Part shown: piece by piece, positions 11,401 through 24,200 of the stretch
Layout of the letters: each line of letters begins with the position of its first letter
Position numbering within the stretch: position 1 is the stretch's first letter
Source: Coptis chinensis
Lineage: Eukaryota > Streptophyta > Magnoliopsida > Ranunculales > Ranunculaceae
Reading direction: 5' to 3'
NCBI GenBank assembly: GCA_015680905.1
Contig: CM027381.1
Location: forward strand, 55,060,501 to 55,124,500
DNA length: 64,000 nucleotides
Program-made: the position numbers and the translations under genes
Notes under the pieces: model-generated
Databases searched by the model: none
What the model was told of the DNA's origin: nothing
The model's input: the letters and a program-made list of their open reading frames with translations, nothing else

Positions 11401-12429
11401 GAGATGCACCGGTATGAAAGGGTAAATTCTTTTGCTTATCAAGTTTAATATAAGTGGTTGAATTGATATAATAAAGTTTATTTAGTTCAAATTTGTTTTC
11501 TACGCGTATTATTTGATTTTGTGTGTTTGAATCAAAGTTTAGATTCTATATAGATAAAGATTGAAAAACCTTTTATATATTTTTTGCTGTGATGTATGCA
11601 ATGTAAGTTGTAAGTTGTAACTTGTTTCACAATACAAGCGGGTGTCCAATTATTGCTTTAATCTGAAAAAACAGTTCATTTAAATATACAGTTAGGAACT
11701 TAGGATATATGTGCGAAGTTGGGTTTCTGTATTACTTTGGCATTATTACAAGAAATTATTGAGGATTTAAGACCCGACTTTGTGAGGCAAACTGGGATTT
11801 AAAAGGAAGAAATTACGGTTAATTGTATAAACAAAGAGATCGCAGCATGCTATTGGAAAGGGCAGTTTTCTTTTTCTTTTTCATTACTATTGCCTATTGC
11901 TATTGGTTTGCATTGTGTTGCAAGGAAGAAAGACGCGATGGAAGTCTTCTTGCCACGTTAAATTATGGAGAATATCTTATTAAGACTTCAAGTGGAAATG
12001 TCAATTAAGAATCAAATGTTTTTCAAATATGTTTGGATAAACTTCAATCGCAGTGAATAACCGAATACTATGTCGATATTCAGCTCAGTAGATCTCTTGA
12101 AAGTGGTCATCTTTGCCATGTGAGGATACAAGTAAAATGTCTCGATTTGAGATGTGTACAGAGTAGAGATATGTATAGACTAGGAATGTTGATTTCAGTC
12201 ATTTGATCCAACTTATGGAGAACCAGCACCACTGAATTCGTAGTGCCATTTCCCGACTAACAACATAATATCTCATTTGATTCTTTTGTTTTTTTTTTTT
12301 AAATAGTTGTGGGGTTAAGGCAGACCCCACCTATTTTAGTTTATTAAAAGTTGAAACTTACAGCCTCCGTAAGAGTTAGATGACATACACGAGAATACTC
12401 ACTACACATATCACAAAGGGTCCTCGCTA
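8499..12429. other. Intergenic region with one exon-like open segment
   Basis: At 8604-8764 an open stretch follows a CAG acceptor and ends at an AG|GTAAAA donor. It reads RRVKVHKGLFEVGASFPN, then NIEKEDEISKFLSDSRNLKA. I do not recognise the family. A second short open piece near 9261-9318 (ALLKLLHDKFPTIASTG) may belong to the same lost gene. The rest is AT-rich and I see nothing coding in it. Confidence 0.35.
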
Positions 12430-13640
12430 AAGTAGTGCTAGGAAAGTTTTCTCATCTCCTACTTTTTGGCCATAAATTGCTTCACTATCTTAGGACGATT
12501 CTTCTAAAGATGAGACTGCACTTTCTCATAGTCCCAAAAGAAATACCAACAAGCACAATACAGGTAAGTATCACCCAAAAACTTTTTGGTGTAGTCCTCA
12601 AGATTCTTCATCCTTTTGTTTTCAATTTGCAACTTCACCTTCTTCATCATAGCAAGAGTAAACTCTACTTCACCTGAAGAACGCACTTGAACTTTACCTT
12701 CTTCCACTTTGTTCTTACCAGCCTTTTGTTTCTTCTGGTTTTTGGATGTGTCACCACTAGTGGAGGAGCCATAAGAGGGTCATCTGCTACCAACTCATCT
12801 TCAGAACCTAAGAGGTCATCGTCCAAGTCCTCTTCCTTAGCAATCAAGCCTTGATACATATTAAGCCTTCTATTGTATGGTAACTGCTCACTAGGATTAA
12901 AAACTACTGGTTGGGTTATACAAGTAGTTGCGTGATTGTTGGCCACATTCATCCAGTCCCCGTGGTCTTTCTCATCCGACTGAGGTGCTGGCACTTCAAA
13001 GTGAGTACATACCACTATTCTAGGCGACACCAATTGAATATTACTATGACCAGTAGGCACATTCACATTTTGCATTATCCTACGTGCAGAAACAACCTTA
13101 TCTCGGTTAAAGAAGTAGCCGCTATAGATCCTTCTGTTTCCTTTCCTCTATTTTTTTGTCTTTGCAATTGAGGTGCTGATCCTCTTATAGGAGTTGTAAC
13201 ATTTCTCATAAGATTAGTATTTGGTAGAGCAAATTGAGGAATAACCGCAACAGGTTCCTCCTTGTAACACCATTACCTCTTTCTTGAACTACGAATATTG
13301 CTTCATTTACTTGATACGAATATTGCTTCATTTACTTGAATAGGACTCACATAGGTTGGAACACTAACTTGTCCCTGCGCTTGGCAGTGGCATGACCAAA
13401 TTTGTTACAATTTTAACATGAAGAAAGTTTCCATGTTTCCACACCCACCACCACCTCTCTCCCACCAACTTTCAGTTTCACATTACTGGGTACTTAAAAG
13501 TCGACCGGATTTCTACACACAAATATAAGAAAGCCTCTTTTTTTGTGCAGTTTCGTCATCCATAAACATGGAGACCCCAACTAAACTAGCCACAAAAGAG
13601 ATGCCATCAAGTGTCCATTGATTCTTAAATGTTGTTAATA
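12430..13640 (-). mobile_element. LINE ORF1 (DUF4283 + zinc knuckle) fragment
   Basis: On the minus strand, about 13620-13500 reads WTLDGISFVASLVGVSMF, then a cysteine-valine-glutamate segment (ICVEI), as in the DUF4283 domain of plant L1 ORF1. It continues at about 13490-13370 with VKLKVGGREVVV and a zinc-knuckle remnant (C, stop, NCNKFGHATAK) that lacks its last cysteine. A long acidic/basic tail follows at 13075-12665 (EEDLDDDLLGSEDEL, KTRRNKRLVRTK). Several stops and frame changes are present. ORF2 is not found next to it, so this is a relic of a LINE separate from the one in the RH22 intron. Confidence 0.7.
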
Positions 13641-13888
13641 TGGATGTTTATGACGGAAAGCTGAGCTGGTCTGCTGCTGGTGTCTAAGGCCGTTCGATAC
13701 GTTCTAAACAAGTGAATGCAGTTTTATTATTTTGGTACCATAAATGACTGTTTTCAATAAGAAAAATCCGTGACAATGAGAATACAACAAAAGTTATATA
13801 CAATTTAGCAGGGATAATAAGTTGGACAGAAACATGTTTCATCAGATTCTCTTAATGTCTTCATCTTCTTTAAGCTAGAACTCTATCT

Positions 13889-15224
13889 TCAGCTGTTAGC
13901 TTCCACTGTAACTCCCTTGGAACCTAGAAAACGAACAAAAATAAACAGTTCCAACTCAGAAACTTAACAAAATTGCTTTCTGGGAATTTCTGGTGTTCTG
14001 TAAAGCACACTAGTAAACCTTTTCATTTTAATGTTAGAAGGTAGATTAATTTTAACCTTAAAATTTTCCACTCACCCACCCGCGCAGACAGGCTGAGCAG
14101 TAGACAGACACCTTCACGGGTAAACTATCCAGTTCCTATTCCCCACTTAATAAAGAAACTTATGCGAAAAATATTGGAAATGCATTCTGCGTGACCTGAG
14201 AGGGCGCCACTTTCATCGCCATGTATATTCTCAGGTCTGTCATAAGTTCTACACATGCTGAACTGGATATATTGCAAGGCATATATGGAAGAACCGATAC
14301 CCAGACCAGTATGAGAGATGTCAAACCTTTTTATTAGTTATGGGAATATTCCCACTACATGAAGATTCACTTAAATCCTGTATAAAGGAACATACTTTTG
14401 TTTTTGCCGTTCTTCACTTTGAACATGGACAATTAGTAACAAGTAAAAAGATGTCTTTAGTTGAAGAAAGAAATGATAGTGCTTGAAGCAGAACTTGATT
14501 TACATGATGATCTGATCAAGAGATGTCATCCTAAACACCAAGCTGGCGCAGTCTTTTACTTCAACCTTTTGGATTTTAGCTAAGTTACATTGACACGGAC
14601 ACGTGTGTCCCAATCCGACACTGATACGGAGCGTCTAACCCGGCAAAATATCAAAAACTAAGGCATATCACACCCAATATGTGTCTGTGTGTCTGACGCG
14701 GACACGCATACACGTATCCGACACCGATTATTTTTGAAATACAGTGTCAATGTAACATAGGATTTTAGATGTGATGAACTTAGGTTTTTAAGAAGGAAAT
14801 TCTGGTATTTTTAGGGGGTGGGGGAGGGCATTTTATTACCTATGGAGCTCCTAACAACTTAATCATGGTTATTTCACTGTCTAGAAGATCTTGAGGCATT
14901 AAGGTATTCATACCACACAAAATGGTATCAGGACCTCAACTACCATCCCTACAGAATTTAAAAACTCTAAGCACGTGCGCACACACACACACAAAACTCC
15001 GAAGCACCGTAATACCAGTATCTTTCGTATTTTTTTTTCATCATCTTCTTCTTCCTCCTATCATTAACATTAAAGTTAATTCTTTGGAAGTGGGGTTGTG
15101 TTTTAAGTTTTATCATCGAATGAATCAAAAAAGGTAAAAATAAAATCATGATGGAAAAAAATAAAATGAATGACGGTACCGTCATGATTCTTGAAGAAAA
15201 TTTGAGAATCAAAAGAAGATGAAG

Positions 15225-15269
<45 letters not shown>

Positions 15270-18200
15270 GCAGTGGTAGTGGTGGCACTGGCAGTAATGA
15301 CGGAGAAAACAGTGTTAGTGTGGTGGGGTGGCAGTAGTAGTGTGAAGTAGGAAGGGTATGTGAATACCTGGACCCTATTGCGGCTAATGATGAAAGCAGA
15401 AAAACAAATTTCAATTGATCATTTTCTCATTTTTGAAAACGACAAGATGACGACTTTTACCTCTCTTCTTGAGCTTGTTCCTGAATCCCCTCTTCCGACT
15501 GAATGCCTTCTCCTGCAATCATAAAGAATGTGTTAGTGGTCAAATAACAAGGTCCACAACTCCACAACAACAATATAGTTCCTCTTTTTCTGGATTAGTG
15601 AAATGTTGGCCATTAGTGGTGTAAAAGGGACTCTACCCAGGCCGACAGCTCTATCCGCTTTCAGATCAGCGAAAAGGCAGTTCATGATAAATAAAGAAGG
15701 AATAAGTAGGTCAAGACCAAAAAGGAAGTACATTAACTTGGTAGGAATTCCTATATATTCCAATATTGTATGCCACTATGCCTTGGCAGGTCCCCCACGA
15801 TAATTACTAATTCATAAGGTCGAATTAGGAGTTGGATGGCAGGTAAGGCACTAATGGCCAGCTAAAGCTGGTAGTTCTGCAAATTAGTAAAATTTTCCTT
15901 TATGAAATCCATCAAAAACTTTGGTAGCAGTATGAATCATCTTTTATTGAAGTTTCAAGACTTACCACAGGTTGACCCAGATTCCCTGCTTGATGTACTG
16001 CCGCAACAAGATCACGGTTAGACTTTGTGTACAAGCTCGTGACAAGTCCAGATTGACCGGCTCTTGCTGTCCGCCCAATTCTGTGTATAAAATCTACAGC
16101 AGAACTTGCAAACTCCGCCTTGAATACAAAACATAACATATGTGTTGGATTGTTAATCCCTCTAATAATAAAACGGAGAAAGCATGATATGTCCAACATC
16201 AAGCTTAAAGCACAAAATAATTCATATATGTTCTGGGGCGGGCCTGGACCTAGGTGTGTCCTGTTTAAGTCCGGCCCATTGACAGATCTATAGGTATTGA
16301 GTCAGAACTTTAGGAAGAGACGGAGACATATATTTGGTAATAGAAGAGCTATAACCAAAGTAAAATTTAGTCGTTTTTTGGTAGGATATGTCTTTGCAGT
16401 GAAAACAAACGAGGAACATCTTCCAAAAACTCAATACCCACAATATCGGTGTATACCATCAACAGTCTAACCCCTGAATCGTTGATGTTCTTTTTTTAAA
16501 GTGAAAATGTTTGATGTTTGAAGAAAACATTTTCAACATTTATAGACGTGGGCATTTCCAATTTGGGCTACTTTATTTCTAAATATATATCAGTATTAGC
16601 ACTTACAAAAATTAAAATAAAATTTAAAACAATAACAAACAAACAAGATGGGAATGGCGTCAGAATATCGCAACACTAATAGTTGGTAGGTAAAATCAAT
16701 AGGTTGTGGAAGAATCACAAAATTGAGAGACCTAATAATCTCGAATCTTTTGCCAAATCGCCCATTTTCCCTTTTATTTTTACACTCAAATAACTACCTT
16801 GGACACATTTCTTCTTTCTTGCTCAGCAAGACAAAAACGTTTGTTAGTAATATGAGAAATAAAGTGACAAAGGAAGTCGCTTTACAGAGCCAAGGTTCCA
16901 ATGCAGTATATCACACGAAGACAATTATTCCTAACAATTGTTAAATGTGAAATTCATCCCCAAACTAAGACTTCCACATCTACAGACAAATTGCTCAGAA
17001 CTAGAAGCCTTAGCCTAAAAAATGAGCTGATTTCTTTCCAAGTTCCAACCATAAACACCAGAGAAAATGCATGAAAAAGAACTTCCCACGTCAGATTTCC
17101 TAACAACGAGAGATTGGAACATGACCAACAGCTCAATCTGTCTTTAATGTCTCCCACCAAAGTTGTTTGAGACCTGAACAAGATAAAAAAAATATGTCCA
17201 GCCATCCTTAGGAACACGCATTCAAAAAATAGAAGTTGAACACTTGAACTGATTCTTTCCCTAACACACATGACACAATGATTGGACATGATTTTGCCCC
17301 TTTTTCGCAAGTTATTCACTGTTAATATCACACCCTAAATAAGCAGCCCTACAAAGAAACTAACCTTAGTAGATGCCAATCTGTTTCATTCTTTTTGTGA
17401 GGAAAATTTTGCCAGCCAAGTTATTGCTCACAAATTTATTGGTGGAAACGTTATACAAATTACCAAACTCCGTCTTAAGAGGTCTTCATCTACACAACTT
17501 CCCTTGCCAAAATAAAATCCTCCTTCCATTTCCAATTTTAAAACTACTATCCTTCGAGATTAATTCTTTACACTCTATCATCCCCTTCCACAAGGAACAT
17601 CCATGTGGATTAGACACATTACCAGTATACCTACCTGTTGTCTCCATCCTATACTTGTCCTTGATCACCTCCTTCCATAAACCAACCTCATTACTCCCAA
17701 ATCTCCAAATTCATTTGCTAAGTAAAGCTTTATTAACTTCTATAATGCACCTAATTCCACGTCCACCAAATTCCTTTGGAGTGCAAACCTTGTCCAACAA
17801 AATCAAGTGAAGCTTGCGAGCGTTCCCTGTAGTACGGTTGCACCCCATAGAAAATCTCTCATTTGCTTCTCTAAAGTATTAGCAATACTTAAAGGAACGG
17901 TGAGCATAGAAAGATAGTAGACTGGTATACTTGCAAGAGTACTTTTTATGAAAACAGTGCTTTCCCCTTTGAAAGATACTTCCAATTCCATAAAGCAAGT
18001 CTCTTCAAGACTTTCTCAATGACAGGATCACAGACCTCTGTATGATGCACCACGCGATAATTCAAGATAAGTCACTGGAAATGTTCCAATCTTGCAGCCT
18101 AGAATCTCGGCAAACACCAGTATTTGGAATTTCACTAACGCCAACAACTACGCTTTTACTGAAGTTCACATGCGCACCCGATAACGCCTCAAACCACATG

Positions 18201-21200
18201 AATTTAGATTTCACATTGCCGACTTCTTCTTCCTCAGCATCAACAGTAATATGTCGTCAGCAAATTACAAGATACGAACGGACCTGCTTCCATTACCCAC
18301 CTAAGAACCAGTCAAAAAAGCACTTTCTTTTTTATGACAAACTTTAGTCAGAGTATCAGCAGCAAGAACAAAGAGGAGAGGGGGCAGTGGATCCCCTGCC
18401 TCACTCCCTTCATATTTTAAAAAAAACCAGACGGAAAGCCATTTACCATAACTTAACATGAGCAGTCGATATACAAGTCTTCATCCACCTTCTTCACTTG
18501 TTCCCAAAGCCAAATCTGCCGAGAACATAATCAAGAAACACTTAATTAAATGTTATTAAAGGCCTTAGCAAAATCCATCTTACACGATCGGCCTGGCAAC
18601 CTGTGTCTGCGTCAATAGTCGACGATCTCATTTGCAACAAGGACACCATCACTCTGTCTTCCTTCGACAGATGCACCTAGATAAACTGAACCCCAAAAAT
18701 CCCACAACACTTTTAAGGTGAAGGGTGAGGGTCTTTGCAATGATTTTTATACCGACTAAGTAAGCTAATCTGACGTTAATCGCTCAGTGATAGGGCAGTA
18801 CCCACTTTCCAAACCAAGGTTATAAAAGTGGTATTATGCCTCCAGTTAAGGAAAGCGTTGTCTTCCTCCTTAAAATACCAACACCTCTTAAAAACCAGCA
18901 TAGGGAATCCATCTGGACAAGGAGACTTCTCATCTTTCATGGAATCAATAGCTAATTAATCTCCTCATCTCCAACCACTTTGCGTGTTCATTTGTTACAG
19001 ATTGGAAGTCTAAACCATCCATGGTCGGTCTCCAGCAAGGTTATTCTCTATACAGTTTCTCATAATAGTAAACAATACGTTTCTTCATAATTTCTTGATC
19101 CTCTGTCATCTATCCTACAATCATTTTGGAAATACCATTGCCCTGGAATGTTGCATTTGCAATGCAATGAAAATATCCACTGCAGCAGTCCCCCTTTGTT
19201 TCCCACTGTGTCTCTGTCTTTGGAACCAATATGCTTCTTCCACACTTAAAAAATCTTGCATTTTCTTTGTTTTAGTTTTCTTATTCATTTCATCCACCAC
19301 CAAGTTTCTATCCTCTTCAATTTGTTCCAAGTCAGCAAAAGACTCACACTCTTTAATATTCAGACCAAAACAACAAAAGGACAACCAGTTCCACTCTTTT
19401 AGCTTTTTTCCACAGGACATAACCAGGATTCCCAAACACAAGAAAATTGATTCCGCCACTGTTCCATGAGATAAGTGAATTCCTGTCACTCAAACCACAT
19501 AAGGTCAGATTTAAACGGCCTAGGACCACCCATTGCCATACTCCTCTCTGACGTAATAATGCTGTAAACAGAATAGGAAAAACCATACGTCACATGGATA
19601 CACCATATTTTAAAAATAAACTGTGTTGTATACGTATCCACATCTCCGTGTCGGACACATATCGGACACAAACTGTATGTGATATACCTCCATCTTTTAC
19701 ATTTCACCGTGCTAGACACTTTGTATCCATGTCGGATACAAGCACACATATCCATGTCAAAGTAATTTTCGAAATACCCAAAGCCGATTTGTGATGTTGC
19801 CCAAACAAATCAAGCCAATTAGACAACGTCAAGAAACTATCGATTCTGCACATCAATGGCTGATTTTGATGATTTGAGAATGTGAATTGTGCACCCCTAA
19901 GACGAAAATCTACCAACTCAAAATCATCAATAAACTGATTGAAATGCCTCATACTGTGATTGATCCTACAACACCCTCTTCTTTCATCTTCATACATGAC
20001 AACTCTGAAATCACCCCCAAACACAAGGCATGATCCCAAATAGGTAGCAACAGCTTCCAATTCGGAGAAAAATTGATCTCTGTTGGCACCATCCGTAGGT
20101 CCATATACATTGGAGAATACTCGGCTCCTATCATCTCTCTCCCCGCCCCTTATTTGTGCTATAACAATGAGAAGGTATATGCACCCTTAAGACTCTCCAC
20201 CACCTCCAATTTATCTGTCACATAATAACAGTCAACCCTTCAGACCTCCCGCAGGATGAAACAAAAGCCCAACCACAAGATCTTTGACCCCAGAAATTCC
20301 AGTCGATCTCTCAATGCATACCACCCTCTTTGTCTCCTGCAGAGCAACCAAAATTGTTCTATGGTTCCTAACCATGCGTCTCAATTTCGTTACTTTATCC
20401 TTGCTACCTGACCCCCCTCACATTCTAACTTATAATTTGAGAGTTCATCAGAAACAAAGCTATCCCATGTGCCTAGTTCAATCCTTATCCCATGTGCCTA
20501 GTTCATTCTCCACCCTTTGATTAATGCCTTGTAACAATTGAAAAGCAGCATCTTCCTGTTTTTCGTTAACAATACCAAGAGCTCGGCCCATCGGCATTAC
20601 ATTGGCTGTCCTCCATTCACCTCTACTTGCCCTTCCGATTTCATCATAATCACAAGCGAGTATCAAGCGGTCTTCATCATCCTAAAGTGAATCCACTGCC
20701 TCTTCGTTCTCCTCTGAAGTAGGCAGGACCGCAGGACATTACTCCAGTCATCTTCAGGGTTATAATTTCTTGTTCTTCAAGCACCAATTCATTATCTCCA
20801 CACCTCCTTTCATTATCCTCCTCCAAAATACCATTTTCTCCATACGTGTAATCTGCAGTTTGTCTAAGCCTGTTATGTTGCGATAATGGCCTATTAGTTA
20901 TAAATGGATTACCCTGTTGAGTTGATGCAAAGCACAAACCAGGCCCACCACTTCCTTTTCGTTATCGTAAACATTATCCCTCCTATTTAGCTGGTCTTCT
21001 TGAACAACAACTGATCTAAGTCTGCCATGCATCCTTCACTATCCTTCTATTACCCACGCCCATTGAAATTTGAAAATTAGTTTCACTGCTTTGCACCTCT
21101 GTATTTCGAGTTGAAATTTGATAATTAGTTCCATTTCACCTCGTTGAAATAAGAGAATTGGTGTCCATCCTCCTATAGTCATGACTTAACCTGTTATCAA

Positions 21201-24200
21201 ACCTCCTCACCAAACGGCCTCAAACGGTTGTACTTATTGGTGCCGTCCACATCATCTCTCCTTACTCTTGCCACATCAGCATAAGTTTTGAGGACCGACC
21301 CAACCTTTCTGACTCACGATCTAAGTCATTGTCAACATCCTTCTGCTCTCCAAGCTTTCCACATGCGTCACCACATCTCTGTTTGAAACACTCGGAACAT
21401 ATGTAGAATCATTAATTTGTCTATCACGGCTGCCAGTGGAACTCACGCAAAAGGAAAACATCATTTCCATGAAAGCCACCGTTGATAATTGTCACCAGTA
21501 GACACCAGCAGGACAGCACAAAGTATGGAACCTTTCCTAAACTTCTTTGAAATAAACTGCATTGACACATATTTCCAATAATCGTTCTCCATAGGTTGCA
21601 AAAGAGCGTCAATGTCACCTATTCTCTTTTTCTTACAAAAGAAGATCTACCTTAACCTTTCAGTAAAGAGGAAAAACCTATCAGCAATCCAGACCCCATG
21701 GATGAAGGGGTTGACAACCTAGCTGTGAAGCCCCTACCCCTTTTAGTGACCCGAACCTTTTTGCATAGGCATCATTAATCCCCAAAACCTTTTGTTCAAC
21801 AGTGTAACATTACTGATCCATAGGGATTTGTTCTCCTATGTTTCTTTATAAATCTCACTGCTTCATTCTTCTTCCTCTTTTAATGTTTCTAACTATGGAC
21901 GCATCTCAAGAACTGTTGAAGGTTGCAGCTTTATTTAACAAAACCGTGGACAGCTAAAAGTAAAGACAATTATATTCTACCCAAAGAGCACTTCAAGTAT
22001 TACAGCATACGTCCTTTTTGCCACTAAAAAGGAAAATCCAGCTCAGCAGTTTTAGGTATTTCAGATAGCCACAGTTCACAGTTAGGAGACCAAAAATAAT
22101 TAAATAAGAAATAGAATTTTTAAAAAAAATAAAAACCAAGAAAAGCTATTTCAAGTATCATATACGATATTTAAAAAAATAAATGAAAACAAATAAATTA
22201 AAATTAAAATTGAAGGAAACGTAAATAGAACTTAGAAACATTATCACACTACCATTTCTTCTTTAGGATCTAGGCAACAAAGTGTGTTTCTCTCGGATAG
22301 TCAATATATAACTCAGACCCATGGTCCTACATGCACAGGCTAGTTAACCCCCTCAAAACCAAAATTAATGTCACATTTGGAGCATCTAGGATAATCTTGG
22401 ATAGTAAATATTTATGTTAACATTTGCTCAGGCCAAACTAATGTGACATACTCACATCATCATCTTTACATCCAAGATGCAAATCATGAGCAGGCTAAGC
22501 AATGTACGTTTAATCAACAACCACTATGTTAAACTGGTTAACAAAAGTCAAAAATATTTATAGCTGGCTTCGCTCAATCACAGAACCTTGCAAAGACAGT
22601 CACGTAACGTAACGACTACTTGAAGTACGGTAAGCAGCTTTATAGCAGCTTCCACACATTATCCACAAATCATCATTAATGAAGTTCAGCAAATAGTACC
22701 TGGATAACATGTTGAACATTTAGAACGTCAAGACCACGCGCAGCAGCATCAGTGCAGACAAGAACACCACCTCTCTCCCTAAAATCAACCAAGTTTTTTG
22801 AACGTTCCTCTAGAGAGCTGTCACTATGGTAACAGCTGCATTCAACACCAACATTCCGCAATATCTTAGCAACAGCTTCAACAGCATCCACAGTGTTTGC
22901 AAACACCAAAGTCCGACAAACACCTATTTCAGGATTTAACTCTTTAGACCTAAGACCTTGCTCCACAGCATCTATGAGTACATCCACCTGTGTGTCTATT
23001 GTAACTTCAATCCACCTCTGCTCTAATCTGAAGAAAAACAGACCCAGATACATTGCCATCCAGTATAAAATAATAACAAAATGGTTACAATAGACTAGAT
23101 CATATGATTTATGCATCAAATCAAAATATGCACAACACTGAGAGCTAGTTACCACAAAGAAAAATCTATTCAAGAAGTTGACAAGATTGTTAAAGCTTCC
23201 TGTATTTTAGTGGTGCAGTAGAAAGTAGTGGCCCAAAAGAAGAGTCAGTAGAAAGTACAAATTTCCAATACGTGTTTGAGGCTCTATTGTTTAGACTGAT
23301 TTTGGTTTATGAAGTTCAATTCTTAATTCCCCACCCCAAAAAAAGAAACAGGGACTGCAGGCGGAAAATTTGCTGCATAAGAGGTATACTAAGCTAAAAT
23401 GTTAAATGAACTGTGGCAAAGCCACAAGGACTTTTCATCATCAAAATCAATGGCTGAACTGGAAAACAGCACAAACTTTCTCGCTAGATGGGCTATACAA
23501 TTCTCTATTTTGAAGCTTTTGACCTTTTTTTCCTTTTGAACTGACATCTTATCAATCGAACTCTTCTATTAGTTGGTAAACATGCTAAATGTGCATAGAG
23601 ATTGCTCATTCATATACATTGAAACTAATATATTTCCTCCTCCTAATTCTTGCAGAACAAGATTTTATTTGATTGGGGGGGGGTTCTTGTAATGATAAAG
23701 CTAATCAAACTATGCATTCTAATAGAGCAGTTCCTTACCTCTAGAACTCATAACATAACAGGACTATATACAGACTAGGATTGAAAAAGGGTACACAGTG
23801 AAATAAACATGAAACACCAATCAAATACTTTACTCTATCAATCATTGCCTTTTCAATAACTTCGGGAGACGGTTCTAACAGCAAAAAAATTGATCTACTT
23901 ACCTCCTACAATTAAGTAATTAAGCACAAACTAAAATGAAGGGACAGACAATGAATGGTCAACAAATGACTCCGCACCTTACCTGGGATTATGGCAATGT
24001 AGGTAACTCCCACTAGCCCAATTTGCATCTGGGAACATCCGTTTCAAAACTCCACCAGCAGTCTTCTTGCCATTTAATGGAAGAGTGGCTGCAACAAAAA
24101 TGTATTGCTTGCTACGCTCATAAATTTTTCTAGCCCTTATCCAATCCTTGTGCCTGTTGGGCTTCGGCTCATTCCCTTTTGGATCCTCAAGACGAACAAC

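Noticed and set aside
12435-13171. Plus-strand ORFs of 80 and 86 codons
   Set aside because: They overlap a LINE ORF1 remnant on the minus strand and have no family resemblance.
15103-15414. 103-codon minus ORF with a long Ser/Leu run
   Set aside because: The run is translation of the (GA)n microsatellite; the frame overlaps the RH22 3' part without conserved content.
17373-17810. 145-codon plus-strand ORF
   Set aside because: It is the antisense shadow of LINE post-RT coding sequence (GCSLWKGM region) on the minus strand.
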